Counted from the first letter of the stretch, positions 25,467 to 36,124 are shown. The stretch: DNA of 49,522 nucleotides from an uncultured bacterium (GCA_905339405.1 CAJPGC010000011.1:71588-121109); one strand, 5' to 3'. Notes: a model not told the origin generated them from the letters alone. Numbers and translations are program-made.

Positions 25467-27584
25467 TTCATATGCCCCGTCCCACTCTTCTGGAGGCGGG
25501 GTCCTGGCGAACTCGACGCACCTTTCAAGATAGACCGCCGAAGGCTTGTCGCCCAGGACCGAGAGCGCCGCGAACGCGATTCCAGCCTCCTCGAACCTCC
25601 TCCCCCTGAAAAGCGCGAGAGCGGCCTCGAAACGGACGCAGGCCTCTTCTTTGGCCGGGTCCGCCCCTTTCCTGCCGGCCAGTTCGTAGATTGTTATGGG
25701 CCGTTCCTTGCCGGCAACCCTCACGAAATCGACCTCCCTGAAAAGGAAACCCTCAACTGCCGCCTCTTTCGTCGACCCGCTCACGAGTATCGACGTCCCG
25801 TAGACCTTGTTCATGCCCTCCAGCCGCGAGGCTAGGTTTACAGTGTCGCCGATGGCCGTGTAGTTGAGCTTCAGTTCGGCCCCCATGTTCCCGACGACAG
25901 CTTCTCCCGTGTTGACGCCGATTCCTATCTCGATGGTGGGGTACCCCGACCCCTCCCATCTGGCGTTGAAAGAGGCCAGGGCACCGGTCATCCTCAGGGC
26001 CGCCGTACACGCCCGCGGCGCGTGCCCCTCCACCTCGACCGGGGCATTGAAGACCGCCATTATGGCGTCTCCTATATACTTGTCTACCATGCCCTTTTCT
26101 TCAAGGACTATGCCAGTCATCGGGCTCAGGTACCTGTTGAGGAACTCGACCAGTTCCTCGGGCGACAACCTCTCGGAGATGCCGGTAAACCCCCTTATGT
26201 CGGAGAAAAGGACGGAGACCACCCTTTTTTCCCCGCCGAGCTTGAGCGCGCCCGGATCGTCGAGTATCTCGGAGACGAGCTCGGGCGACACGTACGACGA
26301 AAAAGCCCTCTTCAAATACCTGCTCCTCTTTTCGGCGACGAGGTTCCTGTAGGCCTCGCCTGATATGTAGCAGACTGCGATGGAAAGCACCGGGTAGACG
26401 GCAGCAAGCATTATATTGAAAACAGAAAAAGCGATGAACTCCACGGCCACCACCGCTACAGAGAGGACAATGAAGCACGCGAGCCCCGCCAGCGTCCTCC
26501 TGACTTTAGAGAGGACAAGACCGAGGAAAAGCGGCGCCAGCAGCGTCATGAGAACGTCCAAGGCTATGACCCGTCCGTCCCTTATGATGAAATCGGACTC
26601 AAGCATGTTGGCGGCGGCCGTGGCGTGGAGCTCTACCCCCGGAAAGAGGGAGTCAAGCGGGGTCGGCCTGATATCGTAGACCGCCTTTTCCGTCACGCCG
26701 ACGAAAACGAGTTTTCCAGCGAACTCTCCCGACGGCACGCGCCCGTTTATGACGTCTGCCGCTGGCCATGTCTTGAAGCTCCCGGCGGGGCCGTAAAAGT
26801 TCAGCGTAAGAACGCCGGACTCGTCGACCGGCACCTCAAGAGGGCCGAGAAAGAGCCTGTCGACGCCGTACTCGGCAAGGCGCACGACTGCATCCCTTCC
26901 GAGATAACTGCTGAGCGCTTCCAAAGGCAGCGACGGGTACACGCCGGGGCCGTAGCCAAAAAACAGGCCCATCTCCCTGTATATGCCGTCCTCGGCCGGC
27001 ATTGTGTTGAAAGCGCCGAAACCGGCCGCGCCATCCCCGATAAGCGGCGTATTCGTCTCGACCGAAGGGAAGGCAGGCCACGGCCTGGACCCGGCTTTCT
27101 CTATCAAAAGGGATATTCTGGATGTCTCGAGAGATGAAAGGGCCGAAGAGTCGGGGACGGCATTCGTATCGCCCCTGAAAAAATACCCGAGGACGACGTT
27201 TGAACGGGAGGCCACTGCCTTGGCCAGGGCCGCGTCAGAGACAGCGTCCTGCGGCTCGGAGAAGACCATGTCCACGGCGACCGTCTTCGCCTCAGACAGG
27301 GCCGATATCAGCGCGGCGGTCGTCTTTCTTGTCCAGGGCCAGCGGCCAAGCTCGTTGACGCTCTTCTCGTCGACCGCGACTATGACCACCCCGGAAGGAG
27401 CGGGCCTGACTCCCCTGGCCATGAACATGGCGTCGGCCGCCTTCAGGTCCATGGCCACGAGAAAGCCTGGCCTAAGCCACCACGCGAAAAGCACGGCAAG
27501 GGCCGAAGCGGCCCCGATAAGCAGGAAGGCCGGCCATGCGGCCTTTCCCGTTGACTTTTTCCTGTCGGAGGCGGACCGCCCCAT
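25452..27584 (-). CDS. CHASE2-domain class III adenylate cyclase
   Basis: 710 residues: one N-terminal membrane segment (about 18-36), an extracytoplasmic CHASE2 domain (about 45-330), two or three membrane segments (about 340-408), then a cytoplasmic class III cyclase domain (about 455-600). Metal ligands are D462 (FSDIRGF) and D506 (YIGDAIM). The adenine-selecting pair is K502 and T576 (LNYTAIGDTVN), and N583 and R587 are the transition-state residues. The Lys/Thr pair suggests a class IIIb adenylate cyclase. A helical tail of about 70 residues follows (a TPR-like fragment is possible). The signal sensed is unknown. It ends a minus-strand run after a lipoprotein and a SUMF1-like gene. Confidence 0.92.
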   Translation of the reverse strand: MGRSASDRKKSTGKAAWPAFLLIGAASALAVLFAWWLRPGFLVAMDLKAADAMFMARGVRPAPSGVVIVAVDEKSVNELGRWPWTRKTTAALISALSEAKTVAVDMVFSEPQDAVSDAALAKAVASRSNVVLGYFFRGDTNAVPDSSALSSLETSRISLLIEKAGSRPWPAFPSVETNTPLIGDGAAGFGAFNTMPAEDGIYREMGLFFGYGPGVYPSLPLEALSSYLGRDAVVRLAEYGVDRLFLGPLEVPVDESGVLTLNFYGPAGSFKTWPAADVINGRVPSGEFAGKLVFVGVTEKAVYDIRPTPLDSLFPGVELHATAAANMLESDFIIRDGRVIALDVLMTLLAPLFLGLVLSKVRRTLAGLACFIVLSVAVVAVEFIAFSVFNIMLAAVYPVLSIAVCYISGEAYRNLVAEKRSRYLKRAFSSYVSPELVSEILDDPGALKLGGEKRVVSVLFSDIRGFTGISERLSPEELVEFLNRYLSPMTGIVLEEKGMVDKYIGDAIMAVFNAPVEVEGHAPRACTAALRMTGALASFNARWEGSGYPTIEIGIGVNTGEAVVGNMGAELKLNYTAIGDTVNLASRLEGMNKVYGTSILVSGSTKEAAVEGFLFREVDFVRVAGKERPITIYELAGRKGADPAKEEACVRFEAALALFRGRRFEEAGIAFAALSVLGDKPSAVYLERCVEFARTPPPEEWDGAYEAASK

Positions 27585-27630
27585 CAGTTGAGGATATTTG
27601 AATGAGTATGCATGAGGAAGGCGGGAAGAG

Positions 27631-28275
27631 CTATTTTTCCGGACGCCATTCGAGCTCGCCCTTTCCCATGACCCCTGTCACTATGAGCTTCACGGGGCCT
27701 TTTTCAGGGTTTATCTCTCCCCCGGTGTCGGCATACTTGGGGAACTTCACTGTATAGGCCTTGCTCCAGAGGTCGAAATAAGGAAAAAACTCCCTTATGA
27801 CGTGCTCGGAAGAGTCTACTTCGGTGATCGATATCGGCCTGGACCTGTTCCCGGCGGAGTCTTCGATGTACATCTGCCAGACGGACTCGCTCTCGTCGAA
27901 GTCGTTAAGCGTCTCATCGGGCGTGTAGGCCGTAAAAAAGAACTCGTTGAAGGCCTCGGCCTGCTCGTTCTCCCTTTCGGCCATTGCTTTAGCGTGGCCC
28001 GGGCTGAGCTCATACATGGCCGCGTAGCGCTCCATGTATGCACGCCTGAACTCCGCCGTTTTTAACGTGGCGTTCATGTAAAGGCGCGCCTCAAGCCCCT
28101 GGTAGACCTTCTGCCCCCTGGACCATCTGTCGAGCGACTTGAAGTACTCTTCACCAGAAGGGCCCTTCACGCCCCCGCAGCCCGCCAGCAGAACCGCAAA
28201 AATAAAGAGGAGGCAAAGGGCCGAGTACCGGCCCCTGCCTCCGAAAAGTTTTCCTGCCCCGCCGCCATTGAACAC
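27631..28275 (-). CDS. predicted lipoprotein of unknown function
   Basis: 214 residues. A signal peptide with a hydrophobic stretch (about 18-30) ends in the lipobox LLAGC, with C33 the lipidated Cys. The mature part is charged, rich in Glu, Tyr and Phe, with no domain I recognise. Its end (KLIVTGVMGKGELEW) looks like a beta strand. It sits 22 bp after the SUMF1-like gene and 46 bp before the CHASE2 cyclase, in the same direction, so the three could act together at the envelope. That is inference. Confidence 0.75.
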   Translation of the reverse strand: MFNGGGAGKLFGGRGRYSALCLLFIFAVLLAGCGGVKGPSGEEYFKSLDRWSRGQKVYQGLEARLYMNATLKTAEFRRAYMERYAAMYELSPGHAKAMAERENEQAEAFNEFFFTAYTPDETLNDFDESESVWQMYIEDSAGNRSRPISITEVDSSEHVIREFFPYFDLWSKAYTVKFPKYADTGGEINPEKGPVKLIVTGVMGKGELEWRPEK

Positions 28276-28297
28276 AGCCAGACCCCCTGAGAGAGTT

Positions 28298-29152
28298 TTA
28301 CTCGGCCAGCCTGAACCCGACGTTGAGAGTTCTCCTGTTGTGCTCGAGACCGTACCTGTAAGCCGTGCGGAGCTTGTTCGTCTGGTCGAAGACCGACCCG
28401 CCCCTCACGACCCTGAAAAGCGAATAGTCGGCGCCGAAAGGGTTGTCCTTGGGGCTGACCTGGTAGTACTCGAAATCAAAGTAGTCTTCGACCCACTCCC
28501 ATACGTTGCCGGACATGTCGTAGAGCCCCAGGGCGTTGGGTTTTTTCCCCTTCGTCGGCACTATCATGCCCTCGGTGTTGTCCTGAAACCAGGCGTAGTT
28601 ACCAACCTCGGCCTCGTTGTTCGTCCCGGCCCAGAGCTCGTTCTTGCCGCCGCTCCTGGCTGCGTACTCCCACTCCGCCTCGGTCGGGAGCCTGTAGTAG
28701 CCCTTCGTTATATCGTTGAGCTTGCCGATGAACTCCTGCACGACTGACCAGCTGACGTAGTTGACCGGGGACTTGGGGTCCCTCGGCATCGTCGGGTTGT
28801 ATCTCCAGGCGGGTATATAGCCCATGACCTTCTCGAAGAGCTCCTGGGTGACTTCGGTATTGGCGATGTAGTAATCGTTGACGCAGACCTCGTGCGCCGG
28901 CCTTTCGTCATCGTCGCCTTCTCCGGTCTGGTCGCCCATCATGAAGCAGCCTCCCTTTACGTAGACCATGTCTATGGGCGGCAGGTCCTCTTTCTTGACG
29001 GCCTTTTTCTTCTCGCCTTCTTTCTTGAGCTCCTCGGATATCCCGAGGTCGTCGTCCTGCGGCGCCGAGCCCATCGGCATACTCTCGGCGAATACGGCTC
29101 CCGAAAGGGCAAGCGGTAGTAAAAGCGTGAACATGGCTGCGAACTTCCTCAC
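28298..29152 (-). CDS. exported SUMF1/FGE-sulfatase-domain protein lacking FGE cysteines
   Basis: 284 residues. A signal peptide (cleavage likely after A22 in VFA-ES) is followed by a charged linker and a formylglycine-generating-enzyme (SUMF1) domain from about residue 60: YVKGGCFMMGDQ, YYIANTEVTQELF, PVNYVSW, YRLPTEAEWEYAAR, DMSGNVWEWVEDYF, VVRGGSVF and GFRLAE. True formylglycine-generating enzymes have a C-terminal Cys pair. Here only C69 and C90 exist in the mature protein, both near the domain start. It is therefore probably a non-oxidase member of the family (structural, ligand-binding or another chemistry). It follows purF by 54 bp. Confidence 0.85.
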   Translation of the reverse strand: MRKFAAMFTLLLPLALSGAVFAESMPMGSAPQDDDLGISEELKKEGEKKKAVKKEDLPPIDMVYVKGGCFMMGDQTGEGDDDERPAHEVCVNDYYIANTEVTQELFEKVMGYIPAWRYNPTMPRDPKSPVNYVSWSVVQEFIGKLNDITKGYYRLPTEAEWEYAARSGGKNELWAGTNNEAEVGNYAWFQDNTEGMIVPTKGKKPNALGLYDMSGNVWEWVEDYFDFEYYQVSPKDNPFGADYSLFRVVRGGSVFDQTNKLRTAYRYGLEHNRRTLNVGFRLAE

Positions 29153-29206
29153 GTTTCATGCCTCCTGTAGATTGTTTTTACCCGGGGCCAGCCGCCCCAT
29201 TTCGAC

Positions 29207-30613
29207 CTACTTGAAAAGGGCAAGCTGCGGGACCGCTTCCCTGTACGCGTCCACCGGGTACCTTCCGGTGAAGCACGCGTCGCAGAAACTCGAGCCTGCC
29301 TCTGTGACCGCCTGGTAAAGCCCCTCCACGCTAAGGTAGCCGAGCGTGTCGGAGGTGATGAACTCGTTTATGGCATCGAGGCTCTGGACCGCGGCGATGA
29401 GCTCTTCGCGCCTGGGGGTGTCTATGCCGTAATAGCACGGGCAGACTGTAGGCGGCGAGCTTATGCGCATGTGGACCTCTTTGGCCCCGGCGTTGCGTAT
29501 CATCTTGACTATCTTCCTGCTCGTGGTGCCCCTTACGATGGAGTCGTCGATGACTACGACCCTCTTGCCGTTTATGATGTCCCTTATGGCGTTAAGTTTT
29601 ATCTTGACGCCGAAGTGCCTGATGGAGTCTTTGGGCTCTATGAAGGTCCTGCCGACGTAATGGTTCCTCACGATGCCCTTCTCAAAGGGAATCCCAGAGG
29701 CCTCTGCGTAGCCTATGGCGGCCGGGACGCCCGAGTCCGGGACCGGGATGACTATGTCGGCTTCGACCGGGTGCTCTACGGCGAGCCTTGCGCCGAGCCT
29801 CTTTCTCGTGGCGTAGACGTTCGCGCCGAATATCTTTGAGTCCGGCCTCGCGAAGTAGATGAACTCGAAGACGCAGGGTGTGTAAGGCGCGGGGGCGAAA
29901 GGCTTGTACGAGGTAAGCCCGTTCTTGTCAATGACGAGCACCTCGCCCGGCTCTATCTCCCTTACGTAGTCTGCCTCGATGAGATCGAAGGCGCAGGTCT
30001 CGGAGGCGACGGCCCAGGAGCCCTTGAGCTTCGCCAGCGAAAGGGGCCTGAAGCCGTGAGGGTCCCTGGCGGCTATTATTGCGTCTTCCGTGAGGAAAAG
30101 GAGCGAATACGAACCCTTCACCCTGCGGAGCGACGCTATTATCCTTTCAACCAGCGAGTTTTCCTTGCTTGAAGCTATGAGGTGGACGAATATCTCGGTG
30201 TCCATCGAGGACTGGAATATCGAGCCGTAGGCCTCGAACTCCGCGCGAAGAAGCGCGGCGTTCACCAGGTTGCCGTTATGCGCGACGGCTATGCCGCCCC
30301 TGGAGTACTCGACCACGAAGGGCTGCGCGTTCTTTATGTGCGACTCCCCTGCCGTCGAGTACCTGACGTGGCCTATTGCCATTGAGCCCTGGAGCCGGGC
30401 TATCTCCGAGCCGGAGAAGACGTCTGCGACGAGACCCATGCCCTTGTGGGAATGGAGGTTCCTGCCGTCGGAAGACACTATGCCGGAGCTTTCCTGCCCC
30501 CTGTGCTGAAGGGAGTACAGGCCCAGATATGCAAGGTTCGCCGCCTCGGGGTGGCCGAATATGCCGAAGACCCCGCACTCGTCGTTGAACCTGTCGTTAC
30601 CAAAAGGGTTCAT
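29207..30613 (-). CDS. purF: amidophosphoribosyltransferase
   Basis: 468 residues, the Bacillus-type enzyme. A 12-residue propeptide precedes the nucleophile C13 (DECGVFGIFG). The N-terminal glutaminase domain is followed by a phosphoribosyltransferase domain with the PRPP loop VVVIDDSIVRGTTSRK. Cys residues in TPCVFEFIYFARP, VCPCYYGID and SFCDACFTG fit the structural 4Fe-4S cluster. It makes 5-phosphoribosylamine, the first step of purine synthesis. It follows purL by 39 bp. Confidence 0.97.
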   Translation of the reverse strand: MNPFGNDRFNDECGVFGIFGHPEAANLAYLGLYSLQHRGQESSGIVSSDGRNLHSHKGMGLVADVFSGSEIARLQGSMAIGHVRYSTAGESHIKNAQPFVVEYSRGGIAVAHNGNLVNAALLRAEFEAYGSIFQSSMDTEIFVHLIASSKENSLVERIIASLRRVKGSYSLLFLTEDAIIAARDPHGFRPLSLAKLKGSWAVASETCAFDLIEADYVREIEPGEVLVIDKNGLTSYKPFAPAPYTPCVFEFIYFARPDSKIFGANVYATRKRLGARLAVEHPVEADIVIPVPDSGVPAAIGYAEASGIPFEKGIVRNHYVGRTFIEPKDSIRHFGVKIKLNAIRDIINGKRVVVIDDSIVRGTTSRKIVKMIRNAGAKEVHMRISSPPTVCPCYYGIDTPRREELIAAVQSLDAINEFITSDTLGYLSVEGLYQAVTEAGSSFCDACFTGRYPVDAYREAVPQLALFK

Positions 30614-30652
30614 CTCAACCGCCGTAAGCTTTTTTGGTGTAAATTACCGCCG

Positions 30653-32857
<2,205 letters not shown>

Positions 32858-32889
32858 CTCGTCCTTTTCAGACCAAGCATTTTAATATG

Positions 32890-32944
32890 CCTCAAAAATT
32901 AGTAATTTTCCGAGGAAAGAGACCGGGAAAAAGAACAATTTTTA
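32890..32944 (-). repeat. dispersed AT-rich intergenic repeat, copy C (3' of ilvE)
   Basis: On the minus strand it begins with the ilvE stop codon TAA, continues AAATTGTTCTTTTTCCC, and ends in a hairpin. That hairpin is a perfect 15-bp palindrome, AAAATTAGTAATTTT (32895-32909), flanked by CCTC and GAGG. It parallels copy A after rseP, which also starts at the stop codon. The element fills most of the 84-bp gap between ilvE and purL. Confidence 0.6.
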
Positions 32945-34021
32945 TCCGGCAATAGTGTGCACCCATCCGAACTTGTCCGGCTCGTCGCCGTACTGCATGC
33001 CGGTAATGAAGTCGTACAGTTTTTTGGAGAACGGCCCTGTCTGGCCGTTGTTTATCTCGAGGCAGGCCCCGTCGTGGCATATCTCGCCCACGGGCGAGAT
33101 GACAGCCGCGGTCCCGGTGCCGAAGGCCTCCTTCAAAATCCCCTTTTTCGAGGCGGCGAAGACTTCGTCTATCGATATCTTGCGTTCGACGACCTTCACG
33201 CCCCAGTTTTTTGCGATGTGTATTACGGAATCGCGCGTGACACCCGGGAGGACCGAGCCCTCGAGGGAAGGGGTTACGAGCTCGTCGCCGATGAGGAAGA
33301 ACATGTTCATGGTGCCGACCTCTTCGACGTACTTCTTTTCGATGGCGTCGAGCCAGAGGACCTGCGTGAAGCCTTTTTTCTTGGCTTCCTCAGCCGGGAG
33401 GAGGCTTGCGGCGTAGTTGGCCGGAGTCTTTGCCGCCCCCAGCCCGCCCTTTACCGCCCGGACGAACTCGCCGGGGGTCGTGAGCCTAACCGGGTTTATG
33501 CCTTCCTTGTAATAAGCCCCGACAGGGGAAGTGATTATGAGGAACTTGTAGTTCTCGGAGACCTTGACCCCGAGGTACTCGTCTGTGGCGAATATGAACG
33601 GCCTTATGTAAAGCGACTGGCCCCTCCTTGAGGGCACCCAGGCCGCGTCGGTCTTTACGAGGTTCACGAGGCCCGAGAGGAAAACGCCGTAATCAACGGC
33701 CGGTATGCACAGCCTGGAGCAAGACCTCAGCATCCTTTCATGGTACTTGTCAGGCCTGAAGATGTTCACCCGGCCGTCCCCGGTCTTGAAGGCCTTCAGC
33801 CCTTCGAAGATGGCCTGCCCGTAATGGAGCACCGTAAGGGCTGGCGAGACCTCGAGCTTGCCGAAAGGGATTATCTTCGGGGCTCCCCATTTGCCTCCCG
33901 AGTAGTCCATTGAGAACATATGGTCTGAAAAGAGCGTGCCGAAACCAGGGTTCTCAAGGAGGGCAGGGTCGAGCCTGCTCTTCGCGGTCTTTATTATCTC
34001 TATGTCCTTCAATATCGTCAT
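32942..34021 (-). CDS. ilvE: branched-chain amino acid aminotransferase
   Basis: 359 residues, the longer type II class IV aminotransferase. FSMDYSGGKWG and LHYGQAIFEGLKAF are typical. The PLP lysine is K198 in GLGAAKTPANYAASL. The class IV signature EVGTMNMFFLIG and SVLPGVTRDSVI follows. It makes Leu, Ile and Val from their 2-oxo acids, completing the pathway encoded 15-27 kb away. It overlaps the upstream methyltransferase gene by four bases (ATGA type), which suggests coupling. Confidence 0.95.
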   Translation of the reverse strand: MTILKDIEIIKTAKSRLDPALLENPGFGTLFSDHMFSMDYSGGKWGAPKIIPFGKLEVSPALTVLHYGQAIFEGLKAFKTGDGRVNIFRPDKYHERMLRSCSRLCIPAVDYGVFLSGLVNLVKTDAAWVPSRRGQSLYIRPFIFATDEYLGVKVSENYKFLIITSPVGAYYKEGINPVRLTTPGEFVRAVKGGLGAAKTPANYAASLLPAEEAKKKGFTQVLWLDAIEKKYVEEVGTMNMFFLIGDELVTPSLEGSVLPGVTRDSVIHIAKNWGVKVVERKISIDEVFAASKKGILKEAFGTGTAAVISPVGEICHDGACLEINNGQTGPFSKKLYDFITGMQYGDEPDKFGWVHTIAG

Positions 34022-34977
34022 GCCTGCTTTTTCCTCGCGTAGACTTCTATTGTGCCGCCAGCCCTGAGGGCCGCCTCGGCGACTGAAAGGCCGACCGAAA
34101 GCGCGGCGACGAAAGGCAGTGAAACAAAAGTAAAGGCAAGGGCCGCCTTTGAAAGCGCGTCCTTCGGGGCCCTTGACCTCAGGAAATCATAAAGGAGGTT
34201 CGTCCTAAAGCCCATTTTATTGTAGATGCTCTGGATGAACCCGTACGGATTGTATTCGAAAGAGAAATGGTGGACGTTCAAGACCTCGAACCCGCTTTTT
34301 TCAAGGAGCTTTTTGATGTTCTCAGCCGAGTAATGGTACAGGTGGAAGGGCGGGTCCAGGTGGAACCACCCCATGCCGGCCGCCCGCGACTGAAGGCTTG
34401 CCCTGTTGGGCACCGCCACTACGAGAAGGCCTCCCGGCTTCAGTATCCTCGCGCACTCCTTCAACGTCCATTCCGGCTCTTTCACGTGCTCGAAGACGTG
34501 CCAGAAGGTGACGGCCTCAAAATGTGCGTCCGGGAAGCGCACGTCGGAGAGGCTGCCGGACTTGAGCTCCACGCCCTCTTTGGATTTTGCGCCGACCCGG
34601 CTGTCGAACTCGAGGCCGTTGCACTCCCAGCCCCTCTGGCGCATCATCAGGAGGAAGTCCCCCCTGCCGCAGCCCACGTCCAGTATGCGCCCTTTTTTCG
34701 AGAAACGCTCGACGCGTCTGCGCCTGCCCTCCCGCACCACGCTTATGACCCTCTCGAGAGCGGACGGGAACCTTGTGGCGTCCTCCTCGCGGTACGTGCT
34801 CGAGTAAATGGACTTCAGGGCCGATTCGCCGAGAAAAGGCGAGGTCTTTCCCAGGCCGCACCCCTGACAGGTAAGCACCTTGAATTCCCTGCCTTCGAAC
34901 CTTATCCCTGAGTCCTTACCGGAGAAAGGAGCTCCGCAGATGAAGCATTTATCTTTTTTACCGTGGGCCTTACGCAC
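34018..34977 (-). CDS. class I SAM-dependent methyltransferase with N-terminal zinc ribbon
   Basis: 319 residues. An N-terminal Cys4 zinc ribbon (C11, C14, C37, C40) is followed by the SAM-binding motif ILDVGCGRGDFLLMM (about 98-112) and FWHVFEHVKEPEWTLKECARILKPGG. A hydrophobic stretch of about 25 residues near the C-terminus (VSLPFVAALSVGLSVAEAAL) could associate with the membrane. This combination is common in methyltransferases of surface-glycan clusters, but the substrate cannot be told here. The start is GTG without a clear Shine-Dalgarno. It overlaps ilvE by four bases. Confidence 0.85.
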   Translation of the reverse strand: MRKAHGKKDKCFICGAPFSGKDSGIRFEGREFKVLTCQGCGLGKTSPFLGESALKSIYSSTYREEDATRFPSALERVISVVREGRRRRVERFSKKGRILDVGCGRGDFLLMMRQRGWECNGLEFDSRVGAKSKEGVELKSGSLSDVRFPDAHFEAVTFWHVFEHVKEPEWTLKECARILKPGGLLVVAVPNRASLQSRAAGMGWFHLDPPFHLYHYSAENIKKLLEKSGFEVLNVHHFSFEYNPYGFIQSIYNKMGFRTNLLYDFLRSRAPKDALSKAALAFTFVSLPFVAALSVGLSVAEAALRAGGTIEVYARKKQA

Positions 34978-35037
34978 TGGGTGAGCGCATCGAATTCGTT
35001 CCGGGATATCGAATAAAAAACAGACCCTCGAAAGAGC

Positions 35038-35120
35038 CCTCCGCTTGAGGCAGCGGAGGCAAACGGGCGAATAAAAATCAATATTTCCCTATGGTTCGAA
35101 GTTCCCCGCGTCCACGCGGG
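35038..35120 (-). promoter_or_regulatory. two hairpins in the methyltransferase-ilvE leader
   Basis: CCTCCGCT/AGCGGAGG (35038-35045 and 35052-35059) and CCCGCG/CGCGGG (35105-35110 and 35115-35120) lie in the roughly 150-nt leader between the predicted promoter and the methyltransferase start. A T6 run on the minus strand follows the first by 17 bases, too far for a standard terminator. They may be leader structures or mark the end of the Nudix gene transcript. Confidence 0.4.
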
Positions 35121-35133
35121 AGGGACGAATTTT

Positions 35134-35162
35134 AAGATAACCCAAAAACATTTAAATGACAA
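35134..35162 (-). promoter_or_regulatory. candidate promoter for the methyltransferase-ilvE unit
   Basis: On the minus strand, TTGTCA (35162-35157), 17 bases, then TATCTT (35139-35134). The -35 matches five of six and the -10 four of six, with optimal spacing. It lies in the 243-bp gap after the Nudix gene. Confidence 0.5.
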
Positions 35163-35220
35163 GAGTGAAAAAGGAGAGCAGGTAAAGGAGGTTTGCCGCG
35201 GGGAGAGAGAAAAAAAACTT

Positions 35221-35676
35221 TCAGGTTTCGACGGTCTGGCCGGGGGAGCCTTCGACTATCATGCGCCGGGCCTTGGCCAGTATCTCTTTTTCATCCTTGA
35301 ACCTCATGAGCTCAATCGCATCGTCCAGGGGCACCCACCTGCACTCGTCGACCTCATGGTCATGGTCGGCGACGTTCCCGGAGATGAACTCCATGAGGAA
35401 GAAGTAGACTATCTTGAATATCCTGCGGGGCGGTCCGCCGTCCTTGAGAGAATAGAAGTACTCAATGTGGCCTATCTTCTCGATTATCCTGCCGTCCAAG
35501 CCCGTCTCTTCACGGACCTCCCTGTGGGCCGTCCTGGCGAGGTTCTCACCCTTTTCGGCGGTGCCCTTCGGAAGGCCCCAGACCTTGCCTCCCTTGACGG
35601 AGATGAGTGCCACCTCTATGCCGGACCCGGTCTTTCTGTAAATGACGCCCCCGGCTGATATCTGGCGCTCGGCCAT
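35221..35676 (-). CDS. Nudix hydrolase
   Basis: 151 residues from the ATG at 35676, chosen because GGAGGGG lies seven bases upstream; an earlier Met nine codons back has no such site. The Nudix box is complete at about residues 38-60: G38, E44, then R52-E53-V-R-E56-E57-T-G59. It begins ISAGGVIYRK, typical of diadenosine-polyphosphate/MutT-like hydrolases. The substrate is not predictable. The gene ends a run that begins at yebC. Confidence 0.9.
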   Translation of the reverse strand: MAERQISAGGVIYRKTGSGIEVALISVKGGKVWGLPKGTAEKGENLARTAHREVREETGLDGRIIEKIGHIEYFYSLKDGGPPRRIFKIVYFFLMEFISGNVADHDHEVDECRWVPLDDAIELMRFKDEKEILAKARRMIVEGSPGQTVET

Positions 35677-35740
35677 ATCCGCTCCCCTCCGGTTTTCCAG
35701 CATTATACCATGTAAACCGTCCCGCGTCGAAGAAGCCTGG

Positions 35741-36124
35741 CTAGAGCGTCGGCTTTTTCTTCCCCTCCCCTTTTTCCAGCTCCGACTGGCAGCTGAGGCA
35801 ATGCGTGGCCGAGGCGTCTATTTTGAGCCTTTCCACGTCAATGTCGGAGGAGCACCTTTCGCAGACGCCGTAGGTGCCCTGGTCGAGCTTGCGGAGCGAT
35901 TCGTCGATACGTGAAAGCTCGTCTTTTCTCATGTCGGACAAGCTAAGGCCCAGGTCCTCAGCCAGGTCTATTACCGAGAGTTCTTCGAGGTCGTTCGGCG
36001 TGTCGAACTGCGAGTTGTACTCGCTCCCCAGCTTGCGGAATACTTCGTCGCGGAGCTCGTTCCACATCTTCCTTTTCCTCTCGACCAGAAACTTCCTGAG
36101 GTCATCCCTGCGTTTGCCGTTCAC
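35741..36124 (-). CDS. DksA/TraR-family C4 zinc-finger protein
   Basis: 127 residues: a long charged coiled-coil (about 5-80) followed by a zinc finger with C88, C91, C109 and C112 (YGVCERCSSDI ... HCLSCQ). This is the DksA layout, in which the coiled coil enters the RNA polymerase secondary channel with acidic tip residues. The tip here holds several Asp and Glu (VIDLAEDLGLSLSDM). It may be DksA itself or a paralogue. It lies 19 bp after mat. Confidence 0.88.
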   Translation of the reverse strand: MNGKRRDDLRKFLVERKRKMWNELRDEVFRKLGSEYNSQFDTPNDLEELSVIDLAEDLGLSLSDMRKDELSRIDESLRKLDQGTYGVCERCSSDIDVERLKIDASATHCLSCQSELEKGEGKKKPTL

